DNA from: Talinum fruticosum
Taxonomy: Eukaryota; Streptophyta; Magnoliopsida; Caryophyllales; Talinaceae
NCBI GenBank assembly: GCA_021018815.1
Contig: JAITYX010000007.1
Location: 682,001 to 746,000 of the forward strand
Direction: 5' to 3'
Length of the DNA: 64,000 nt
Positions 35,684 through 46,900 of the stretch are shown here, one piece after another. Positions within the stretch are counted from its first letter, which is position 1. Every line of letters begins with the position of its first letter. The translations under genes were made by a program, and so were the position numbers. The notes beneath the pieces were generated by a model that was not told where the DNA came from, did not search any database, and was given only the letters and a program-made list of their open reading frames with translations.

Positions 35684-36031
35684 TTGAAGGCTTCATACTT
35701 GGGTGAAGATGAGATTGTGCTCCACTTACATCATTGTGGTAAATTTGTACAAAAGAGAACTCTAAAGTATGAAGGTGATAGTTGTAGGTCCATTGAGCCT
35801 ATTAATGTGGACAAATTTTTTATTTTCGAGTTGAAAAGGATTGCTAAAAGTATTGGATATGAAAGTGTTACTGAATTTTTCTACTTAATTCATGATATTA
35901 CCATGAGTTATGGTCTTAGAGAAGTATTTGATGACGATCAAGTAGTTGACATGATAAATGACATAATGGGCCATGATGAAGGGCTTGTTCGAACTTATAT
36001 ACAAAAGACACATAAAAAGAAACAAACATAA
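35684..36031 (+). pseudogene. PB1-like domain fragment of a MULE-type transposase
   Basis: An open stretch of about 115 codons begins ASYLGEDEIVLHLHHCGKF. The blocks HHCGKFV, a Lys-Tyr-Glu-Gly strand, ELKRIAKSIGY, FFYLIHD and DDDQVVDMIND follow the pattern of the PB1-like domain at the N-terminus of plant Mutator-type transposases. No ATG starts it, so it is probably an internal exon; the frame opens after a likely splice junction upstream of 35690. The transposase domain that should follow is missing. Confidence 0.55.
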
Positions 36032-36169
36032 ACGAACATAAATGAACATAAAAGAGCAGAAAACGAACATAAACGAATAGAAACAAACATAAACGAACAA
36101 AAATAAGTTATTAAATAAGAAATGAACAAACATAAATGAATATAAAAGAACATAAACGAACATAAAAAC
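36007..36169 (+). repeat. Minisatellite, unit about 11-12 bp
   Basis: Irregular tandem copies of AAACGAACATA and close variants, more than ten in all, begin at the end of the PB1-like frame. Expansion here coincides with the missing transposase core. Confidence 0.8.
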
Positions 36170-36218
36170 ATACGTACATTATGTTTTTCATGTAAAGTCG
36201 AACACGCTCGAAGTCCAT

Positions 36219-36640
36219 GTGTACATAATGCATGGGATAGATGAACCTCAATTAAAACCTCAAGCTTTGCCTCGATCCAGCCAAACCAAACTACCCAAAG
36301 CCCAAGTCAAACAAACCAACCACAACAACCATCCACCCCTAACTACCCAAACACTAAACCCACATGGTCAAAATCAAAACCCAAAACTAGAATGCCTAAA
36401 CATAGGCGGGAAATGACATGTTCCACATGCAACAAAAGTGACACAACAAGAGGAGTTGTCCTGATAAAGACAAAACCTTTCTTACTAGCATAACCATCCA
36501 AAAAAGGTACAAGCGGACTCGGAAAACAACCTATGCAACCAACATCGGAGGCAACAACGTAAGAGACAAGATCGACACCTCCACAAAGAAGTAGAGCCAT
36601 GGGGGAAATCGGAGCGAGAGGAGGTGGTAGGGCATATGCC
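36219..36640 (+). pseudogene. C-terminal zinc-knuckle part of the MULE relic
   Basis: A Pro/Gln/Asn-rich segment is followed near 36412-36470 by CSTCNKS, then GHNKRSCPDKDK in the next frame, the CX2CX4HX4C knuckle found at the end of plant MULE transposases. A single missing G at 36440 causes the shift. With 35684-36031 it forms an element lacking its catalytic centre. Confidence 0.55.
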
Positions 36641-39360
36641 ATTGTAAGCTCCAATTGCTTTAGTTGTTTTATTTTCTAAAGCAAAATATATGCCCTCTTT
36701 AACTAACATGTTTGTTTTCAGCATATGGCCCCTTCCAGGTGGTTCCATTGTGATGCAACAAAGTCAGTCATACACGTCTAATTAAGTTTCAAATTCTAGC
36801 AGCTTTTAATCTCACTCACCAAATTCCCGTGACTTGCTCATACAATTGTAGTTTGGACAATAAACAATGGCAATCGTGAGCTTCTTTTAATGCTTATAAT
36901 AACTTTTTAACCGATTGCAAACTATGACCCTTTTTATTAGCTCGTGCAATTTAGGGAAGTACATTTTGCCTTTGGTTAAAAAAATATATATTACCTCTAT
37001 GTATGGCCACTAAAATGACAAGTGAGTAGTAAACATCTCCTCTCCTTATTTAAAGTATTATTTGCAACCCTCTATGTATGGAAATCCACCGGATTTTCTA
37101 TTCATGTACATGTTATATGCATGAAGGTGAATTTGAGGAATCCTGATTTTCAACCCAATAGATTTTTGTATCCCTTTCTTTTTGCCAATAAATACAAGTC
37201 TTCGTTACCTACGAAGTTACTCCAAAATGGAGGGTGCAATTGCTGGAAGAAACTGCTCTTTACATCATCTAAGTTCGGTTTCTCATAACTCTATCTATAC
37301 CTGGTGCTCATAATTTTGCTAATAAAGGAAATATGTGTCTAATATGCCAAATCACTATCTTAGTAATGTTTGTCGGGTTGCATACTTTATTTTATTTTCT
37401 CGGCTATGTCTTCGAAATTTCTTCTCTTTTCTTAGATTTTGTTTCCAACTCGAGTGCACTAATTGACTTTTTGTCTTTCTCTTGCAGCATAATTGGTAAT
37501 TTTCTCCTTTGATTTTATGAATTTTTGATCCCAATGTGTTTGGATATGGTTAAAGTTTATATTCATGACCCCTTTATTGATTGGATACATTTAATTTACT
37601 TATTTTGATAGCAATAATATGTGCACTCAAATTTCAATTTATTTATTTTCATATGCAAACGATCTTTTTCTTAATCTTTGCCCTTTTTGCAAGATGATGC
37701 AATCAAGTTACTATTATTTCCTTTACCTTTCCCTTTTTTAACTACAGTGGATAGTTAAGTCAATAAAATTGTGCTTTCAACCCAATTTTCAATCAAGCGA
37801 CCATACCATCGAGTTGGCACGAGTTACATTATGTGAATGTCTCCTCGCTCAATTGCAACATTATGTGAATGTCACCTCACTCAATTTCTTTAGTGCAAAC
37901 ACTGTTATGATTGTTATTTATAAGTATATTTTAGTATGTTACACTTTCTCCCCTCTTATTTAGTAAACAAATAAATTAATTATAAATCCATAAATATTTC
38001 TCTCCTATATTAATCCTTTAGTTTTAATAGTACCCTACTACAGTTCTAGCCACAGCAATAATAGTCAATAAACATATTCAAACCCAAATCAACCCTTAAT
38101 TTTAAACATACTAAGATCCTAAGCACTTATTATCTTTATGTTTACATTTATAAATTTATTATAACTTGTTTTATATTCATCAAGCATGTTCATTTATACT
38201 CTTCACATGTAAATAACAAATTCACTTCTCACAAAGCTATATGTTAAAATCAATTACACTCTATAAATTTATTATTGTTTAATTTCCTTTAAAATCACCG
38301 TCCATATACTAGCGATAACAATTTTCTTACATTAATTCTTCAATTTTAAAGTGAGGTACATATCACGGTGCCCCACTCGGTTAAACTAAAAGTTAAGTGA
38401 TGCGACACTTGTTCACCTTAAGCAAAGTGTTAGATTCGAGTATTGTAAATAGATAAAATCTGTGATAGGAGAACTCAATCTTTTAAATGAGCTAAAAGTA
38501 GCTTAAGCCGAGTAAAATGTAAGATTTAAGAAAAAAATTTTCACCAATGGATACCAACATATGGTGAAATAGGGACAAGCCCCTCCCCGACAAAGAAAAA
38601 ACCCAAAGAATTACAAGTTAGATTGGTCTTGTTTGGATGTTGGCTTTTTGATTTGTTTTTTCATTCAAAATGATTTTTGGGATAGTTTGGTTGTTTCACT
38701 TAGTCAAACAGGCATATAGGATGTTTGGTGGTTTGGTTTTTTCAATGACTTTTGGTCCCAAAAGTTATTTTGTAAAAAGTTATCTTGAGTAACTTTTTAG
38801 AATGACTTTTGAACCTTACTTGTTAGATGACTTTATTGGCCAAAACTTTTATCATAATTACATCAATTGTCATCCCTCATTAAAACCATATTGATAGTAA
38901 TTATGTTAAATGATAATTTTGTCTAAGTCCGATCTTACTTTTGTCATCCATTTTGACTAGTATAGAAATTTATAAAAATATCTAATTTGATCATTAATAA
39001 CAAAATTTACATATTATGTTAGTCGATGACCTAATGTAGTTGGGAATAATATTAAGAGTAAGTTTAGTAAAATTATTTATTTGACCTACAAATTTGCATG
39101 AAATAAATAACAAGGAGATTATTAATCTCACTACACTGGATATTAATATCACCTATTTGAGTGTTCATATTTTTCATTAGTTATCATTAAAAAAAATTAC
39201 ATAAACAATAAACAAAATAATATAACCTAATAATAAATATCAAATTTAAGTGTCATTTATGTGTTTATTCATTATGAAGCAATAAAAATCACAATTATCT
39301 AATTATAAAAATTATACAGAAAAAATAATTTTATCAAACAACCTTATTAAAAACAGTTAA
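36641..39360. other. Intergenic region upstream of SPY, no gene seen
   Basis: AT-rich. Short ORFs near 36485-36748, 37022-37288 and 37769-37963 have no recognisable domain. Diverged repeat-like sequence is present near 37980-38340 and 38620-38850. The last several hundred bases presumably contain the distal SPY promoter. Confidence 0.4.
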
Positions 39361-39363
39361 ATT

Positions 39364-39370
39364 TATATAA
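39364..39370 (+). promoter_or_regulatory. Candidate SPY TATA box
   Basis: TATATAA about 30 bases before the inferred start of the 5'-UTR exon. The surroundings are very AT-rich, so chance occurrence is possible and the transcription start is not determined. Confidence 0.35.
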
Positions 39371-39394
39371 ACACCCTTTTTAGAAATAGCTATT

Positions 39395-39576
39395 ACAATA
39401 TTCATGCTATGGATCGTCGAACTATTTGAATCGTGGCTGAGCCCCACCATCTTTCTCTCTTTCTGGTTGCCTTTGTGGTTTTCTCAGACTTTCTTTTCTG
39501 GGGTGCTTTCATTTCGCCCCCAACACTTTTGCCGGGTTACTGGTTTTTCAGACGCCCTCACTCCACTCCTCAGAAC

Positions 39577-39607
<31 letters not shown>

Positions 39608-39753
39608 GTGGTACCTTGAGCGCCTTCGTCGACACTCTGTTTCTCTCTCTTCGACCTGCCGAAGTCAAGCTTCCCTGCTTTCTGCTGAAGCTGCGTTTTG
39701 GGTATGCGCTAGTCTGTGGTACAGGGTCGGCTGTTAAGTGGGCTGCTTCAAAC
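39395..39753 (+). other. SPY exon 1 (5' UTR)
   Basis: Inferred noncoding first exon ending at a strong donor (CAAAC then GTGAGT, 39754). It contains CT-rich stretches, a (GA)13 microsatellite at 39581-39606 and an upstream ORF of 71 codons (39404-39619). The start is approximate, placed about 30 bases after the TATA-like box. Confidence 0.5.
39581..39606 (+). repeat. (GA)13 microsatellite in SPY 5' UTR
   Basis: A pure GA dinucleotide run. GA/CT runs in plant 5' leaders are common and can bind GAGA-binding (BPC) proteins; function here is not shown. Confidence 0.9.
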
Positions 39754-40536
39754 GTGAGTTTTAAATCCCTAATTTCTTCCCCCTTCTCCAATTTATTTTT
39801 AATTTTTTTGGTTCATATGAGCCACAAAGTCAGTACAATAGAATTGCACTATAAGGGGAGGGGAAAATTGAGCATGGGACCTAATGTATTGAGTATTGCA
39901 GTATTGGCATTGGTTATTCTCTGAAGTCTTTCTAATTCTTGATGCATCAAATGAATATTAGCTTCTATATCTTACCATGGTGTAGGGAATAATCATTTCC
40001 TGGTTGCTGATGCCTCTCCCCCGCCCCTTTCTACCCTTAAAGTTGAATTTTTTTGAACAAATGGGTTTATTGTTTCAGTCATTCTCTTAGTATATGATTC
40101 AAATCGTATGCCTAATGAATGTGCTTGTCGTTTGATTGGTGAGCACAATTTGACCGCCTATAGTGAAGTACTCTCAATTTTGGAGAGTCATCTATGAACT
40201 TTGGTTAGTAGTTGAATTATGGGGAAATCAGAGGATGAGCGTTAACTTGGTAGAGGTAGTTGCTTCACTATTGGAACTATGTGTCTTTGATGAGAAAGTT
40301 GACAAGTATGTATTAAGTCGGCTTTCATGGAGAATTATTTTGGTGGTCATGGGTTTTACTTAGTTGTTTCCTGTTATATGAGTAATGGACAAAGTAGCTG
40401 AAGAACCAACTTCCCGTTCTGATTCTTTGCATAGCAGCTCATTTTTGGGCTCACTTCTATTACTATAATCCACTAAGGTGAGGTGGAAAAAATATTTGTG
40501 GTTTTAGTTTACGTTTGTAATGTCCATTGTTCGCAG
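39754..40536 (+). other. SPY intron 1
   Basis: GTGAGT to TTCGCAG. It separates the 5' UTR from the first coding exon. No further gene or repeat is recognised. Confidence 0.55.
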
Positions 40537-40562
40537 AAACTAGGCTGACTTGGAGGGCTTGG

Positions 40563-40949
40563 ATGGAGAAGGTTGTCAGTGACAGTCCACAGAAGGAATC
40601 TGCCAGGGAAAATGGTTTTCTGAAAATAGCTCAATCTTCTTCAGCTGAAATTGTCTCTCCTAGTTGTAATGGTTCTTTATGGAAGGATGCTCTCTCTTAT
40701 GCCAACATTCTACGTACACGAAATAAATTTGCCGATGCTCTTGCTACATATGAAGGAATCTTAGAGAAGGACAAGGATAATGTAGAAGCTCTGATAGGAA
40801 AAGGGATATGCCTTCAGATGCAGAATCTTAAGGAGCTTGCTTTTGAAAGTTTCAATGAAGCAATAAGGCTTGATCCTCAAAATGCATGCGCTCTTACACA
40901 TTGTGGCATCTTGTACAAGGATGAAGGTCGGCTAGTCGATGCAGCAGAG
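40563..40949 (+). CDS. SPY: SPY exon 2: N-terminus and first TPRs
   Basis: 129 codons; the exon itself begins at 40537. A variable Ser-rich N-terminus (about 40 residues) precedes LSYANILR.RNKFADAL and two TPRs ending DEGRLVDAAE. ATG 40563 is the first in-frame methionine. The frame is open upstream to the acceptor with Arg-Ala-Trp before it. Confidence 0.9.
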
Positions 40950-43900
40950 GTATTCTTGTCATATTGCCTGTCTTTATTGACTAGGTGCTTTTAAAAACAG
41001 GGAAAATACCTTCTTTTATTTGATTGCATAGTTGATGGATAAGTGGCCACTGCTATTTGATCTGCAGAAAAGCAAACCCCCCACCCCCCAAAAAAAAAAA
41101 GAAAAAAGAAAAAAGGAAGAAGAAAGGTTCTGAGAAAGGGGTAAGATGCATTAAATTCCTTGTAGTGCTTGTTCTTGGGTGTTTTGGTGCTTTCTTGCAA
41201 AATCAATTTTGGAAGAAAGAAGGGACAAGGAAAGCCTTTTGTTGTCCAAGTCGAAAAAATGAAGATGTACATAGTATTCCTCTTGTAACAAGAATTTAAA
41301 TCCACAGATGGGTACCAATTCAGATTCTTTTTGTGTACCATGACAATAGTGGCTTTGTAACTTTTATTCTTGTGGACTTATTAGTTATTATGTAGCTCAT
41401 CGGCTTTGTGTTTCAGTTTCTCTTGAATGTTGCTTAAGCTAAAAAAATAAAAAATAATGCTCATGCAATCTCAGCCCATGGACTAGCCATGAACTTTTCT
41501 TACCGAAATGTGATGTGTGATAATTTGAAGGTTTTTGTTAATATGAACTCTTAATTGAAGTGGGAATTTTCCCAAGTGGTTGATTTGCAGCCTTAAGTTG
41601 GGTGCTTTTCGTTAAAGTACTACTTCTATAATTCATTTGTGTTTGCATTTCATCAAAGTGGGATATAATTCTTAATGGAAAAGAGAAAAAGAGAGGAAGG
41701 CGCGTGGGGGGGGTTGGGAGCCTATTTGGCCTGTCACTGTTTTTTTCTCCACTAAATAATTGTTACTTTTTTCAATTTATGTAATAATTCATATGCTCCT
41801 GTGCTTGGTTTGAACAAAGGAAACAATTTGGGTAGACAAGTTATGAGTGAGTGGACTTGTAGTTAGTTCCATAAAGGAGCTCTATTGTTTTGCGTCTTCT
41901 TAATCACTGAGATCTAGTTTTGTCTTTTGTACAGTCATATGAGAAGGCTCTGGGGGCTGATCCCTCATATAAACCAGCAGCAGAATGCTTAGCAATTGCA
42001 CTGACAGATATTGGGACCAGCTTGAAGCTTGCTGGAAATACTCAAGAGGGAATACAAAAATACTATGATGCCCTTAAAGTAGATCCGCATTATGCTGTAA
42101 AGTTCTGTTCCCAGATTTTTCTTAGTGTATGCTATTTCTAGATATTACAATTTGGACCTTTATGTATGTCTTGCAGCCTGCATATCATAACCTTGTTGCT
42201 GTCTACTATGAAATTACACAATTCAAACCTTTTTGTTTGCTATTTGCAGCCTGCCTATTATAATCTTGGTGTTGTCTACTCTGAAATGATGCAATTTGAC
42301 ATGGCCCTCACATGCTATGAAAAGGCTGCACTAGAGAGGCCCATGTATGCGGAAGCATTCTGTAACATGGGTGTCATATACAAAAACAGGGGGATCTGGA
42401 GTCTGCTATTGCATGTTATGAGAGGTAATTTTGTCATTGGCTGTATGTGAGGGAACATTTGTGTAGCTAATATTCCCATTTTCTTGTTTCTCCTTATATG
42501 TATGTCCAATGCTCTTAGAGAAATTCCCGCAACAAATTGGCTCACACAGAATTAAAGAAATATTGCACAAAATTCTCAATATTTCTTTGGTCCTGTGTGA
42601 GTGTAGGAATTGTCTTTAGAGTGTGCTACATTGATATGTTTGAGTTTACTTTACTAGTGTAGGTGACATTACATGACATTTTGTACTTTTGAGTTATTGT
42701 ACAATCATTCTGTGTCATTGGAATATCTGACTGTTTTGCTGGTAATTAAAGAAATAATTTTCTTTAGCTTCAACTGATGTGATGGATGCTGTCTGTTCTG
42801 CTTTATGTGGTTCAGGTGTTTGACGGTGTCTCCAAATTTTGAGATTGCAAAAATAATATGGCCATAGCCTTGACAGACTTGGGAACAAAGGTATTTGTCG
42901 GTTCATCATTTATCGTATACGGCTTTAAATTTTATGAGCATTACTGCTTTTGCTGGTTCAGGATTTAGCTTATATGCTGTTATATATTATCAGCATTTAT
43001 GCTTAGACCAAGGATTGAAAATGTGCTTTCTATCGCTATTGTGGATTTGATCATGCTACCGCAGAATTGCTCTGACATTGCAATTGTGTTGCATATAGCA
43101 GTTCTTGCATGGTGAAAATGCGGTTTGCTCAACTTCAAAACCTTTCCAATGTAGCCGTTCCATCATGGAAAGGCCACATTTTGAATCCATGGCTTAGACT
43201 CTTGATACCTTATAAGACCTGGAACATCAAAACCGGCATCACAACTATTTTTGAGCCAAAGTCTTGGTTGTCAATTCAAGTGCTTCCAGGAACGTTATCT
43301 TCAGTTTGCTGTAGTTGATAATTACAAATTGCAATGCCTGCAGTCTGATATAATGTCACGCTTACTCTTCTAGGCTATTTTGGTTCACACTTTAATGAGG
43401 TGGCATTTGTTTTGGAAACAAAGTAGCAAGTCTCTGTTGTCGAATAGCTGCAGCTAAAGGGAATAGAGTTGTAGCACTTTTTCTGTAGAATTCTTATTTG
43501 TTTTTTCCTTTTTAAAGTTTGAGCTTGTGTCTGCAGTATTTTGGGTCTTTTGGAGACAAAACTTTATTAAGTTTCAAATCAATCTCATGGGCTGTTCAAA
43601 ACTGCCTGAAGAAATAAACTTAATCTCTTGTCAGATCTAATGTCTTTGGGCAATGTTTGAATTACTTCGGTACATTTTGAATGGCATGTGACAGTAAGGA
43701 ATGTTGACATTATAAAGCTTAAAAATATAAGGAAGCTTGATCAGGGTATACTTGTTGACCTATTCTGTTAGGATCAACTGATTAACTAAGAGTGAATATG
43801 CAATACACGAGTATATGTTTTTTATTTCTTTGGGTAGGATACTTGATCCTCAAAAAAATGGTGTGATGGAGGAAATGTGCCACTGAGATTTGGGTTCACT

Positions 43901-46900
43901 GAAATGTTGATGCAAATCTCTCTCAATAATGCATCTCTCTTGTGGTTAATGGTTCGCAGATGTGTGCCCTGTGATCCTTGATTATTTTATCAGGGCACAA
44001 GTTTTTTACCTGCTCTGCTGTTGACTTCTTGTCTTTGGGTCCCTGAATTTGTACTAGTTCGTGTTCATGAGCTGGCACTTATGCTCTTTTGTTTAGGTTA
44101 AACTAGAGGGAGATATTGATCAAGGTGTAGCTTACTATAAGAAGGCACTGTATTACAACTGGCGTTATGCTGATGCTATGTATAACCTTGGCGTTGCATA
44201 TGGTGAAATGCTGAAGTTTGAGATGGTAAGTTGCATGTGAGGGTCACTTCTCTACATGTAGATAAACATCCTTTCTGCTCTCTCTGTCCCTCTCCCCCTC
44301 TTTCCCCCTCTTGTGCAGGTATGTCTTAATCCCTAGTTTGTGATCCATAGTGTTGTATCATGGATTATCTCTGCGATCGGCTTATCTATTCTGGAAAGGC
44401 ATTATTGGTTTACTGTGTCTTTTGTGTTGGCTCTGACTTTTACCGCTTCTTCTCTTGAGGAAATATCTTCTTTTTGTATGCAGGCAGTTGTCTTCTATGA
44501 GCTTGCTTTCCACTTCAATCCTCTTTGTGCAGAAGCCTGCAACAACTTGGGAGTTATATACAAAGATCGGGAGAATCTTGATAAGGCAGTGGAGTGTTAC
44601 CAGGCAATCTTAGACTCTTGTCTATTTCTTCGAAAGTGTTTATTAACGGAGATGTCATAGCTCTTATTCTATCACTATTGCCCAAATGGAAATGACAGTG
44701 ATTGCTTGCGTCTGTATTGCAGAGAGCTTTATCAATTAAACCAAACTTCTCTCAATCTTTGAACAATCTAGGTGTTGTCTACACAGTCCAGGTACACATG
44801 CTATTGACAGTTGTTCACACATAAAACTTGGGCGTTTTGGTGGCATGGCTGGTCTTGATCCTTTGCCTCTTACTGCAGGGCAAAATGGATGCTGCTGCTA
44901 GCATGATTGAGAAAGCCATCATTGCAAATCCCACTTATGCTGAAGCATATAATAACTTAGGTATACATCTGCATGTTAGTTGTGCGTATATGGTCTTTGA
45001 CATTGGCTGTGTGCTGTTAGAGTTGTGGCCTTGTTGTTTAGAGTCATTCTGTTGATCTTGATGCCAAACTGTTGAAGCGTTGTTGAGAGTGTGACTTCCA
45101 TGGTTGCCAGTGCATTAGTGTTGTTTTATTCCACTTGCAGCCTTTTCCTGTTGTCGTAGATTACTGGGTCCCACTAGTGGATGGCTTCTTATGATAAATG
45201 TATTACAAGTCTGGTGAATACTCCCTCCATCCCTTCTTTCCCTTCCTAATAAACAAATTTCTTTCTCCTTCAATAACTTCTCCAAATGCTCATTAAATGC
45301 CATATCAATAAATTGTCTTGCAATATCTCTACTGAGCAAAAATTCGACATGTAATTTTTGAAGCATTTGGTATGAGAGAAACATAAAGAGTCTTTGAGGG
45401 GGTGGAGTGTACAAATCTCTTCAATGCTTCATCAGACTCTAGTTTTGGGATAGTTAGGACTTTTCCGATTATTCGTTTGGTATTGTAGATTTTATGGATA
45501 GTTTCCATTTTGGATGTATATAGTCCTTTTGTAGGGTGCTTGATTTTCATCCAACCTTTTCATCATAATCGTGAATTCAAAATGTGGCATTGCTGCAATG
45601 GCTACATCAGAAAGGTTTTCAAGATGAGTGAATCGCATTTTCATCCTGTTACCGCGAAATGAAAAGTGATAGAGCAAGTTTGTCATATGGTGACTAAAAC
45701 TGCATTTTGAATCCCTGATCATAATATGTATCATTCTATGTTGTTCCTCAAAAAGAAATAAAAAATTGTGGTTTATAAAAACTATCTCCATTTGATCTAC
45801 ACACACCCTCGAAAGTGGGACCCACATTGGGAGTTGTTGGTTTTTAAAACTTGTCCTTCCGATTTAGGAAGAAAATTATGGGAGTTAGGGACTATTCGAT
45901 TAGTAAGTCAGCTTTTCTAGGGGTTGATTTTGCTGTGAAATGAAGATGTCCTATGGTTTTTGTTCAGCTTCCATGGCTTTTGTTGCCTATCCTAAATGCT
46001 CAGACTTGACGCATCTTCCAGCCATACCTGTGTCAAGGCAACATGACAGAGGATATGTGTTGGATCTGCCTTGTTGCTTCATTTTGAAGTGGCAGGAATC
46101 TTCCCTATCATGCTTTATGCTTTAACTGATTTTGCAGAGGGATGAAACAAAGGAGAGATTAAGGAGAGGTGTCCGTAATCTGTCATCTTCATAAGGAAAG
46201 ACATATAGATGAAGAGGAACAGTAATGGGCCATGATGTAATATACTGGTTCTGTTATCTGAACATAATGGATAATCTTATGATTCTTATTTTTCTGGGTC
46301 AAGTACAAACAATAAAGGCACAATTGCACATATTGGGCTGCATGTCATTTATGTTTAAGAATTTTAAAATAATTTCATTCAACAAAAGAGATCTCCCTGG
46401 AATTTAGGAAGAAGTTCCGAAGTTCTTAGTTTTTGACCAAGATGTGCCGCACACAATGATAAATATCCATTTCCAACATCTTATACTTGAATCCAAGCAA
46501 CACAGGCCTAGGCAATGGGAATATGGATTCTCTAGAGTTATGCATTAGAGGCCTTAAATTTTTGGGTCATATCCAGTCATATATTCATTTGAGTTTATTA
46601 GAAATCTACAGTAGTGCTAGAATCTTCCCTAGAGTCTTTAGTTGGTGTTGTATTTGATAGTAGTGTGGGTCCTTTGATGATTTCAAGCTTTACTTTTTGA
46701 GAACTTTGTACAGTTGAAGTTAGGCTCTCGATTATGGTACAAAGTTTACTTTTTGGGATTTTGTTGATATGATTCCTGTCCTGAGCTTGAGGGCTTGATT
46801 ATTTTGTGTTTGCCCCTTTGGTACATGGGTGACACCCCTTGATGTCTTTTAATATATATTTTGTGATTACTTATAAAAAAAGTTATGCGTGAAGCATGAT

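Noticed and set aside
36007..36169. CRISPR-like or telomere-like short repeats
   Set aside because: An irregular 11-12 bp minisatellite with no spacer structure, not a telomere motif.
38620..39350. Possible MITE upstream of SPY (TGTTTGG-type ends)
   Set aside because: Suggestive TTGTTTGGATG and ATCAAACAAC ends, but I could not find a matching target duplication or a clear inverted repeat.
39433..39924. 163-codon open frame over the SPY leader
   Set aside because: It starts at GTG, runs through the strong donor at 39754 into intron 1 and has no homology I recognise.
45115..45827. Minus-strand open frames in SPY intron 9
   Set aside because: Short, no domain, and partly within the dispersed repeat shared with intron 5.
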